DNA of 64,000 nt, taken from assembly GCA_021613335.1 (NCBI GenBank), contig JAJTWR010000260.1:1677501-1741500 (forward strand), in the 5' to 3' direction. Below the pieces are notes generated by a model. It had not been told where the DNA came from and did not search any database. It worked only from the letters and a program-made list of their open reading frames with translations. Each line of letters starts with the position of its first letter. The stretch's first letter is position 1. Made by a program: the position numbers and the translations under genes. This stretch comes from Whitmania pigra (Eukaryota; Annelida; Clitellata; Hirudinida; Haemopidae). Below, in pieces: positions 51,401 to 59,420 of the stretch.

Positions 51401-54255
51401 CCGGCCCCCGAAAGTGTAAGGAGATTTCAAGGGCCGAAACGCTCGAACAAGGAAACGCTCCTCTGAAGATTCCGTCGAGACTAAACAATAGTTTTTAATC
51501 TCTTATATATTATTTAACTTACCCTCCACCACAAAGTAAAGGAGTTATCCCATCGCCTGCCCTGAACCAGTGCGCTGTAACGAGGTTGTTATCATGTATT
51601 ACTTAATAAATGCTAAAAATAAACATTAATAAAATAATATTATTATTTAACAATAGATCTATTTACTAATAATATGTCATATTATCAGTTATTGAGGCTA
51701 ATTTAGTAATTGAATTCATAAATGTCCAAAAAAGGTTCCAATAAAATAATGTGGACTTTAAAAAATTTCATTATTATTTAATTACTCTTAATTTATCAGA
51801 AATATTCAACAGACACTCATTATTGAGCCATTCTTTTTTAAAAACTGGGTCTTGCTCAAAGAACTCGATTTCGTCAGTTCCGTTCGGCATTTTGATGCAC
51901 TTCTTGAGCAGGGCACCAGAGTACAACTGAAGGCCGATGAGAGCAAAAATAGAAAGAACGAACACGGAGAGGATCATCACGTCTCTCAACCTCTTCACTG
52001 CTTCCATTAAGGCACCCACGATCGTTTTTAGACCTAATAATGATAAAGTAATATTTATATAATTGTAATTATTAATAACAACATTAATATTTCTAATAAT
52101 ACCAACAACAACAATAATAATAATTCATTATTAATTCCTCATCAGCAACAATTCATTTCAACTTCTTTCTGATGCTAATAGGCAACTTGAGAAAGGATGC
52201 CGAGCAAATTACTTCAGATTTTGATAAATTCATGCCAATTACAATGTGATGACACAATAAATTTAATATATGTGAATGATGCAGAAATATTCTTTTAGAT
52301 TTCAAAATTCTTTTAAATGCTGTTTCCTACCACTAACGGTTGACTGATTGTCTTATATAAAGGAAGATTTAATGTTTCGAAAAAAGTTAAATTCCTTGGA
52401 AAGAACATAAATCTGCTCACCTGGTACAACAGCCACGGTTTTCAGTGTTCGTAAAACACGAAAGGTTCTCAGGGCGGATGCATTTCCAAGTGATTTGAAG
52501 AAAGATGTGACGTACCTGTCATTATTTTAAAGTTCAGTATAACCACGATTAAAGCTTAAGCTCATTAGCATATTATTTCTCAAAATCCTCATATTAATTT
52601 TTTTTAAATTTAAATTCCTTAAGAAGAATATATTCACGAAGAACATTATTTATGGAAAACTCACGCAGAAACAACAACAAAGAAATCCAGCCAGTTCCAA
52701 GGGTCTCTAAGGTAAGTGAAACCTTCCATAATGAAACCTCTTGCAAGCATTTTTATCAACCCTTCTATGCTGTATATGACCAGGAAAGTCGTCCTATTGT
52801 TCGAAGTTTCATGACAACAAAAATAGAAAGTCATGTCAGCCATTGAAATAACTTTCAATGTGGATTCATTCGATCCCCAACAATAGCAACAAACAGCAAT
52901 AATGTCGTTGATTAATATTACAAGGTAAACATTAGAATAATTTATTCATCTTATCTTAGGCAACATTATTATAGTTGGAAGGTCTAATGGATGGATTTCG
53001 GAAGGAAATCTTAAAATTTGTCACTAATCATTTTTTGTTACAAATTTATTATTAATAATTTGTGCTAACCATTTATTATTAACAAGTTATCGTTAACAAT
53101 TTATTAACAATTTTTTTCGTAAAAATCCAATTTCCTTGAGAGAACAAATTGAATTTAGAAATAAATATTGTCTGCGATGAAGAAAGGAAATTATCAAAAT
53201 TACTTGCATTACTTATAAAAATTGTATTGCCTATATAATTATAATTATATTTCTATTACATGTAATCATGCTATTTATAATTATTATATTGGATGAAATA
53301 ATGTTAGTAACATTGATCATATTTAATTAAATTACTAATTATTATAACTATATTGTTAATTCTATTAGTAACAACTATATTATCCCAATTACATGCCAAA
53401 TTATTTGTATTAATTAATCTATTAGCGTTTAATTAGTGTTTATCCTTAATTGCAACCGATCAATCGACCATTGCTATAAACGTCATAATCATTATGAGAA
53501 GCCAAACACGAACTCAACAGCCGATATTTCCGTATTCAGCGCCATGAAGACGCAGTTGACGAGGATGACGACCATGACGAAGAGACTGAAAAACGTGCTT
53601 TTGCGTCAAGGAAAAGAATAGAATAATTGAAGCGACAATTATTTAATGCCAATAACTGAATGATATTCGAACAAAATGTTTGAGACAAAAAAGATATGGA
53701 TGAGTCAGTATCCTTAGACAGATCCTCCGCAGTGGATGGAAGGGGTTCATGAAGAAGAAGGCCTTCATGGCACTAAAGCGGAATATCGTTTGATCCCTGC
53801 CCACCACGACAAACGTCTGAAAACATTGATTGACTTTGAAAATAATAATGTCTCACATGTGTAGCTGTTGTGTTATAATTATATTGTCTTTGTTGTTGTT
53901 ATTATTAGTAATGTTAAATTTAAGATCTCACGTATTTGTTGTTGTAGAATGGATCAAAGTCTTCAACGGGTACGCCGTACAAATTCTTTGGAAAGTTCTT
54001 GAACTTGTTTGGTAGACACTTTCCCGCCTCCAGAGCAGGATCTGGTTTCGGGGTGTTGTCCTCGTCTTCCTCCTTGTCAGTTTGCTTCTTCTTTCCTTCT
54101 TCATCCTCTTCCTGCTCTTTCAGTACTTTTTCCTCTTCAATCAGTTGAGTGATCCTACTGATTGATTCTTCAGTTAACTTTTGAAAATGCGAGGCCGGTG
54201 AGAATGTCAGTTTTTGAGGCTTATCTTCTTCATTTTCTTCTTTGTCGTGTTCCAT
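33479..54255 (-). CDS. Nav1/para: Voltage-gated sodium channel alpha subunit (Nav1/Para type)
   Basis: Plasma-membrane channel for action potentials: four six-helix domains, about 1,950 residues, ~29 exons. Start ATG 54255 ([11 protein letters not shown]). Main exons: N-terminus 53932; DI 53698, 53514, 52665, 52421, 51815, 51523, 48876, 48640; DI-II linker 48375, 48098, 47809, 47241; DII 46696, 44649, 44387, 43962, 43382; DII-III linker 42604, ~41385; DIII 41009, 40709, 40521, 40183, 38444, 38251; DIII-IV linker 38084; DIV and tail 35755, 33479 (plus-strand left edges). The selectivity filter is D (LMTQDFWEN), E ([10 protein letters not shown]), K (ATFKGWMDI), A (TSAGWDGI): DEKA, hence sodium selective. 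S4 segments keep their charges ([20 protein letters not shown] in DIV). The tail has an IQ-like motif (IIQRTWRNF). Oddities: inactivation motif MLM, and one AT-AC intron. The exon 6-7 junction and the 5' edge of the 41385 exon are uncertain. Confidence 0.95.
34528..35754. other. Sodium-channel intron before the last exon
   Basis: A 1.2-kb AT-rich intron. No transposase or exon could be recognised in it. Confidence 0.5.
36504..37750 (+). mobile_element. SINE-like element, copy 2, split by a hAT insertion
   Basis: The left piece (36504-36524, GCGTGCGAGTTGGCGTAGAG) continues after the hAT element at 37597 (GCGTAGAGGGTTGCTTGCCT) and runs to about 37750, ending CATATAAATAAACTATTATT. TGGCGTAGAGG fits the RNA polymerase III A-box consensus, and GTTCGCAACCC resembles a B box with one mismatch, suggesting a tRNA-derived SINE (inference). 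Confidence 0.7.
36525..37596 (+). mobile_element. hAT transposon with intact ends and 8-bp duplication
   Basis: Ends are CAGGGGTTCCCATCCT and AGGTTGGGAACCCCTG, near-perfect inverted repeats. The 8-bp target duplication GCGTAGAG flanks it exactly (36517-36524 and 37597-37604). Inside, the + strand at 36850-37221 reads [40 protein letters not shown] and [20 protein letters not shown]; after a frame break come [20 protein letters not shown] and [13 protein letters not shown]. This is a ZBED5/FAM200-like hAT transposase C-terminus. The N-terminal half is missing, so it is non-autonomous or decayed. Confidence 0.92.
38734..39402 (-). pseudogene. Pogo/Tigger (CENP-B-like) transposase remnant
   Basis: The minus strand reads [56 protein letters not shown], then, after a deletion, [20 protein letters not shown] and, one frame on, [12 protein letters not shown] and KKGWMDTTE. 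The first part is the CENP-B-type helix-turn-helix; the second is the start of a DDE domain. The middle is deleted and frames are broken. It is in the channel intron between the two exons that encode the DIII pore. Confidence 0.85.
39590..39733 (-). mobile_element. SINE-like element, copy 3
   Basis: On the minus strand it reads GTGCAAGTTAGCTCAGAGGT ... CGTTACGTGACGTGTTCGCAACCCAGC ... AGCGCC ... AATACAAATAAACATAATATTATT, matching the other copies in order. It lies in the same intron as the Pogo remnant. Confidence 0.65.
41908..42029 (-). mobile_element. MITE, copy 1 (CAGGGACGTAATTT family)
   Basis: 122 bp with inverted ends CAGGGACGTAATTTGGGG and (right end, reversed) CAGAGACGTAATTTCGGC. Its minus strand matches the copy at 59246-59412, including CTTTTTCCAAGGGG and GCACAACTTGA. 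I see no clean target-site duplication here. Confidence 0.7.
42400..42600 (+). mobile_element. SINE-like element, copy 4
   Basis: ACCGTGCGAGTTGACTCAGA ... GTGAACGGCGGTGAAAGC ... GTTACGTGACATGTTCGTAAC ... GAGGGAGCGCCCTCGGGTAG ... GGCGCTTTAAAGTAGCGG. It is the longest uninterrupted copy and ends just before a sodium-channel exon. Confidence 0.7.
42730..43381. other. Sodium-channel intron
   Basis: AT-rich; no element or exon recognised. Confidence 0.55.
44823..46695. other. Sodium-channel intron hosting a hAT element
   Basis: The intron between the two DII exons. Apart from the hAT element at 45210-46401 it contains AT-rich sequence with no recognised feature. Confidence 0.6.
45210..46401 (+). 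mobile_element. hAT transposon with 8-bp duplication and a repeated right end
   Basis: Ends CAGGGGCGAAACTAG and GGTTGCGCCCCTG are flanked by a perfect 8-bp duplication CATCTATC (45202-45209 and 46402-46409). Inside, + strand frames around 45600-45940 give a hAT C-terminal region: [29 protein letters not shown], then one frame on [20 protein letters not shown]. The right-terminal ~200 bp occurs twice, at about 45332-45531 and 46160-46401 (GATTTGAACAGTTT...CGACTGCGTC...CATTTTTCGCTGG). The inner copy ends in a 27-bp perfect palindrome at 45522-45548. Confidence 0.88.
47344..47808. other. Sodium-channel intron with AT microsatellite
   Basis: It holds a short (TA)n run near 47424-47449 and a degenerate SINE-like copy at about 47510-47640. 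Nothing else seen. Confidence 0.5.
47510..47640 (-). mobile_element. SINE-like element, degenerate copy 5
   Basis: AGAGCGCTTG ... GACTGGGTTTCGAACATG ... GATGCGACTGTTGCC matches the minus-orientation copy at 39590-39733 (GAGGCGCTTT, CTGGGTTGCGAACACG, ACGACTGC). Strongly diverged and partial. Confidence 0.4.
49660..51240 (+). pseudogene. Non-LTR retrotransposon (LINE) remnant, reverse-transcriptase C-terminal part
   Basis: The + strand, with several stops and frame shifts, reads the 3' part of a LINE polyprotein: [60 protein letters not shown] (50026-50484), then [20 protein letters not shown] (about 50672), [19 protein letters not shown] and [19 protein letters not shown] (about 50985). These resemble the region after the catalytic fingers in invertebrate LINE polyproteins. 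It is antisense to the channel gene, in the intron 49018-51522. Edges are approximate. Confidence 0.75.
52034..52420. other. Sodium-channel intron after the DI S4 exon
   Basis: AT-rich with ATT/AAC runs. No second, mutually exclusive DI S3-S4 exon like that of other Nav genes was found here or in the preceding intron. Confidence 0.5.
52794..53513. other. Sodium-channel intron
   Basis: Very AT-rich intron of 720 bp; nothing recognised. Confidence 0.55.
53595..53697 (-). other. U12-type AT-AC intron in the sodium-channel gene
   Basis: Between exons 53698-53816 (ends ICLRILTHP) and 53514-53594 ([16 protein letters not shown]) no GT donor restores the frame. On the minus strand the intron starts ATATCTTTTT and ends GCAC. 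TTCCTTGAC at 53605-53613 matches the minor-spliceosome branch site, with the branch A about 11 nt from the acceptor. Joining CC with G at these sites gives an unbroken S1 segment. Vertebrate SCN genes have a U12 AT-AC intron at this place (established). Confidence 0.85.
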
Positions 54256-55113
54256 TGAATTCTTCAAGTCATCAATTTCTCTGAGTACAAAAATCGATTC
54301 GTTACTGGATAATATAATATTTTTTGCATCAGTTGCAATATATATATATATATATACCAATCAACAAAGTGGTCAAAAATGTGTTTATGGCAGTCAAGAG
54401 ATTATCAAAGAATGACCATTTAATAGTTTTTTTAAGTGTAAATGTGACTGAGACTATTAAAAAGTGTTTGTCATTATAATATTTATGAATCAACACATGC
54501 ATGCGGTTAAAAATAATATTGTTGAAAATACTGCAAATTCCTATCCACGTGCGCATGTGTAAGAACTATCATCCTGTGTTTCTATCATAATGGCACTTCT
54601 TTAAGACAATCATTACATATATTATTGATTATATACACTTTGATTGAAGAAATACATTTTCATTAATTTCATTAATGTGAATATTATTAATTAGTAATAG
54701 CAAATTATAGTTATAACATATTACATGCTTGTTCACTGAATAACATTTGAAACGTGATGAAACGACATGTGTTAGCAACAAATAATACAAATCAAAATAT
54801 GGCTGACGAATGACAGTTACAAAAGCAGTGATGCCTTTTATCTTTTACTTTTAGTGTAGCTTTAAAATGCTCAAATTTTTACTTTTACTTGAGTACATTT
54901 TTGAGGTGTTACTTCTACTTTTACCTAATTATTGAAGTGCAGTACTTTCTACAACATTGCTTGTAATGCGATAACTTCCCATTTTCCCAAATGATTTTAT
55001 CATTAAATAGCCAAAACCTAATCATTAAAATATGAAATAAAACTTTGCATTTTGAATAAACTTGTCCACAAGACTCGCATGACGAGTATAAGTTCATATA
55101 CAAATAATAATAT
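54256..55113. other. 5' flank of the sodium-channel gene
   Basis: The reading frame stays open upstream of ATG 54255, and CTCAG at about 54286 could be an acceptor for an untranslated leader exon. A short (TA)n run lies at about 54338-54356. No promoter motif assigned. Confidence 0.45.
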
Positions 55114-56154
55114 CAGGGTCAGATCAATTGAACTCCCTAAGCCCCTCTCAACTATTTCAAAAAAAAATTTATATTTTGACAGAACAAACAGTGATCTACA
55201 TAATGGTGAAATGCAAAATATTGGTTGGATACAACCGATATTTTAGAAGATATTGCCATTTTTACATGGTCACCCTACTTTTCGAAAATCGGTCATACGT
55301 AATGTTTCATAGCTAATGTTGTAAATTATAAAGCAATGATATTTAGCAGATTCGTTTGCCTAACTTTAACCTATTAAATAATAACAAATTATTATTTTGT
55401 GAGTCATGGTTTTTGAGGAATGTAGCTCAGAAAATGATAAAGTTTTGTAAAAAAAAATCCAGTTTTTAAAATTAAATATTTTGAAAACTAAACATAATAA
55501 ATTAATTCTATATTATCAATTTTTTTACACTATCCTGGTCTAAATATATGATAAGTTTCATCCGTATTCCGTAGTTTTTGCGTTAAATTCAACAAAAATC
55601 CAAAATGTCGCAATCTGTAGTGCTATTTATAATGAAAGGTGGTCAAATTGATTTTTTAAATTATTTTTTCTATAGTTCTCAGATTAAATATTTAATTTTA
55701 AAATTTTGTGTGTCTGATTTTCGAAAAATCAAAGTTTTTCTAAGTCAGTTTATTGTTAAGGAAAGTACTTTATTTAAATCTTGATATGTTATAAAGCAAT
55801 CTTAGATCTATGGAAAAAAATTAATTAAAAAATTTTTTGACCATCTTTTTGAGATAAATAGCACTAAAGAATGCGTAATTTAGAATTTTTGCTGAATTTA
55901 ACATTACAGCATTAGTTATGACACATTATGTGTGGCCGATTTTCGAAAACATCAAAATTCGAGAAGTAGGCAATATAAAATATTGGTAATATTCAACCAA
56001 TACGAATATTGTAATACAAAATGTACAATAAAAATTATGTATTCTCCCATTATATTATAGATCATTATTTGTTGCGTCAAATTATAAATTTTTTTAAAAA
56101 TACTTTGGTGGAAAAAACTGTCAAAATAGATTGAGTTCCTTTGATCTGACCCAG
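55114..56154. mobile_element. Non-autonomous DNA transposon with ~20-bp inverted ends
   Basis: The left end CAGGGTCAGATCAATTGAAC and the right end (reversed) CTGGGTCAGATCAAAGGAAC are inverted repeats 1.04 kb apart. The interior is AT-rich with repeated TTTCGAAAAT motifs and no recognised coding region. A target duplication is not clear because the flanks are TAATAAT-rich. Confidence 0.75.
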
Positions 56155-57550
56155 TAATAATTTGAAAAATATGAAAAGCATAATCTTATCCGAAAGCTGA
56201 ACTTAGACCTCACGAGGATGGACGTTGTTGCCATCTCCAGAAAACTCTGCATGCGCACCTTGCTTCATTGATCCTTGTTTCGTATTTAGGCGCCTACGTG
56301 TGTATTGATTGGCGCTAGTGTTCCCACCACTTAGGTGAGCCAAGTCGGTGCACGATTCGTACGGCGGCAAACATTGCAAAGAATTGTTTGAGAAAAGAAT
56401 TACAATCAGTTTTATGTCTTTTTAAGGACACCTTCTTCACAAAACTTAGTCATTTTCGTCAGGTTATAATCAGACTTTTCACTAACTGACGATATCTTGA
56501 GGTTATTCACTCAAGATTTATCGCTCTTATCAATAACTTTAAGGTAAAGCGCTACTTATAATTCGTGGTGATACAGTCAAACTCGGTTATAATGCGATCT
56601 TTCGGATCCAAGATCTCGAAGATTCATATTACAGTTATGTAATTCATATTTTCGTTCAATTATTAGGAAAGCAACATGCATAATGTTGTCTCAGGATTAG
56701 CAAAATAAAAATGTCCTAAAAAATGGTTAAAAACGGTTATAAACCAATGTGGTCATGGTGTGGATTAATTGAATAACCTAAGATGAAAACAACAAAAAAT
56801 ATCCTCAACTATTTCAGCGCCTCCATCGGCTAAGCATTCAACAGCAAATTGACAAATCAAATGAAATATATCAAATGCAAAGTAATATTTCTATTTTTAT
56901 TTTATAACTCTTTTTCCAAAACGTACATGTACTGAAAAAGGCTAGTCCAGAGGGGCTGCCTACTGCCTTGAAGACTTACATCTTTATTGCCAGTTTCCCC
57001 CAAATTTATGGTAGTCTTGAGGTTCCAATAGAACAAATGAAATTCTAATAACATTCGAACTCATTATCTTGTAAATTGAATGTCTATGTTTGTGCTTATT
57101 AATTATGTGCATTAATATAACGGTTTTTTCCTAAATTAACATTTGTTAACAAGCGATGCTGTCTGTTAAGCAAAAATACAGTAAATGTATAATACGTCAA
57201 TAAATATTGTATGAACCTTCAGCATCCATTAATAAGCTCTAAATGCATCCGCATGAAATTTAATTGATAAATCGAATGATCTTTGCGTAATTACAACATA
57301 TACGGACAAATACCATTAGAAACCATCCATGATCATGGTTCCTGCGAGATTCTATTATTACTATTATTTTATTTGTATATTTATTTTTTATTTAAGACTT
57401 CTAGCGAAGTTTTTTCAAAACAATCCGAACCCCCAACAATAATCAGTCCAAAAAAAACCACTGAACTGAAACTCAAACTGTGCATGCACGATGAATCAGA
57501 AATAAAAACAACACGAAGGAAAATTATAAAAAGTAAATAATAATATTTCT
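56155..57550. other. Non-coding stretch
   Basis: No gene or mobile-element protein recognised. The 57283-57540 open frame has a hydrophobic run but no family resemblance. Confidence 0.5.
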
Positions 57551-57930
57551 GTTGATATCATTCGACAATTCTTCTTCTGTAAGCATCAGTATGGAAGACA
57601 CCAGGTTGTCTTCTGATCCTCACAACCCACTTCTTGCTTCCTCCCTTCTTTAATTTGTCTTCAAGCAATTTTTTGCAAATCTTCCTTTCTTTGACAAATC
57701 GTGGCTCAGAATAACTTTAAAGACTATCTTTTAATTTATTGTCCAAAAGCAGGTTCTTGGTCATCAGGTTTTCGAATTTAATCAACAAAGGCCTTGGCTT
57801 TTAGGCATCTTCAACTTTGTTTCCAATTCTAAACATTTCTAGAATTTCTTTTTCAATTTTTGTTCCTGTTACTTCTTGCAGACACAAGTTCTTTTTCTTT
57901 GGACTTTCCAACATCCTCTGTCAAGTTGTG
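57551..57930 (-). pseudogene. Probable LINE-associated ORF remnant
   Basis: With frame changes and stops the minus strand gives VTGTKIEKEILEMFRIGNKV, RPLLIKFENLMTKNLLLDNK, EPRFVKERKICKKLLEDKLK and KKWVVRIRRQPGVFHTDAYR. The pattern of RPLLIKF, then a charged helix ending in a basic ..VRI.. block, is that of ORF1-like proteins of invertebrate LINEs. The assignment is tentative. Confidence 0.4.
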
Positions 57931-58075
57931 CATTATTACGTTATTCTTCTTTGCCTCTCATTGTTAATTTCTATTTTAAATTTTGTATCTGTCACTGAGT
58001 GATAATTTTATTTTTTATTAATCATTTATTATAATTATATATTATATATTATAATATATTATTATATATATTATT

Positions 58076-59134
58076 GGGCACCCCGTCATAACAGCCCGGC
58101 GACAGAATAGCCCCGACAAAACAGCCCCGTCAAAACAGCCCGGCGTCAAAATAGCTCAAGACAAAACAGCCCCGACAAAACCGCCCCGACAAAACAGCCC
58201 CGTCGAAACAGCCCGGCGTCAAAATAGCCCAGGACGGAAAAATCCGGTCAAAATGGCCCAGTCAAAATAGCCCCGACAAAATAGCCCGGCGACAAAATAG
58301 CCCAGGACAAAACAACCCGGCGACAAAATAGCCCCGTCAAAACAGCCCTGTCACCAGGGTCGGACTGGCTTAAAAAACCGGCCCGGGAACTTTTATTTAA
58401 CTCTTACTTTGATCAACTTAAACATAAGAAACACTAGAGTCTAAAATTTCTATACACTATTAACTATTATAACAGCTTTTTCATCGTTTCACTAGTCGAT
58501 GCTAAAACATCAATGATTTCATTGTTATTGATTCTTGGAAAAGAGTCTTTCTCACAAGACATCAGCATGAATGATCGTAGAATTGACTGGTTCAGAAAAT
58601 TTCTTAATCTGTTCAAAACGTATTTCAATTTTGAAAAGGACCCCTCACAAGCAACTTGTGATCAGGATAATGTCAACACAAATTTGTAAGCCAGATACAA
58701 ATTTGAATAAGCAAGACTATGCAAATTAAAATTCTGGAGAACAATAATAACAACAAACAATACTCAAAACGATCAAAGCATTCAAGCCACTAATTTCGAA
58801 TTAAATTTTGATTCAGTTTCACAACATTTTTAAAAAATACTTTGACATGGAGTTATCATGGGGCTATTATGTCGCCGAGCTATTTTGTCGCCGGGTTGTT
58901 TTGTCCCGGGCTATGTTGTCGCCGGGCTATTTTGTCGGGGCTATTTTGACGGGGCCATTTTGACGGGATTTTTCCGTCCTGGGCTATTTTGACGCCGGGC
59001 TGTTTCGACGGGGCTGTTTTGTCGGGGCGGTTTTGTCGGGGCTGTTTTGTCTTGAGCTATTTTGACGCCGTGCTATTTTGACGGGGCTGTTTTGTCGGGG
59101 CTATTCTGTCGCCGGGCTGTTATGACGGGTCACC
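58076..59134. mobile_element. Foldback-like element with ~270-bp inverted arms of short repeats
   Basis: The left arm (58076 to ~58347) and right arm (~58860 to 59134) are near-perfect inverted copies. Each is built from degenerate 14-16-bp units such as AAAACAGCCCCGAC and AAATAGCCCGGCG. An 8-bp direct repeat ATATTATT flanks the element (58068-58075 and 59135-59142), although the flank is AT-rich. The ~510-bp centre begins CACCAGGGTCGGACTGGC and holds a hAT C-terminal fragment on the minus strand. Confidence 0.88.
58467..58649 (-). pseudogene. hAT dimerisation-domain fragment inside the foldback element
   Basis: The minus strand reads, without stops, CEGSFSKLKYVLNRLRNFLN, RSFMLMSCEKDSFPRINNNE, IIDVLASTSETMKKLL then TAA. 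SFSKLK...LR...L...RL..L and the following Glu-Lys-Asp are typical of the hAT C-terminal dimerisation region. The adjacent CAGGGTCGGACTGGC at about 58352 resembles a hAT terminus, so the centre may be the end piece of a hAT transposon. Confidence 0.65.
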
Positions 59135-59245
59135 ATATTATTGTTATTACAATTATTATTAGATAATAATATTATTGTTGTTGTTATTATTATTATTATA
59201 TTATTATTATTATTATCGCTTTTACTGTTATGCTTGTATTTTACA

Positions 59246-59412
59246 CAGGGACATCATTTCATCTTTTTCCAAGGGGCAAACCCTCGCACAACTTGAAGAG
59301 ATGACTTTTTTGCTTCAAGCCAAAAATCGGGGAGGGGGCACACCTTCGTAAAACATAGGGAGATGTCTCCTTTTTGCACCTAAATTCTCCTGACCCCCAA
59401 ATTACGTCCGTG
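59246..59412 (+). mobile_element. MITE, copy 2, with perfect 8-bp target duplication
   Basis: Starts CAGGGACATCATTTC and ends CCCCCAAATTACGTCCGTG. It is flanked by ATTTTACA at 59238-59245 and again at 59413-59420. The body matches the minus strand of 41908-42029 (CTTTTTCCAAGGGG, CGCACAACTTGA, AGATGACTTTTTT). The 8-bp duplication and CAGGG end suggest hAT mobilisation. No coding capacity. Confidence 0.85.
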
Positions 59413-59420
59413 ATTTTACA

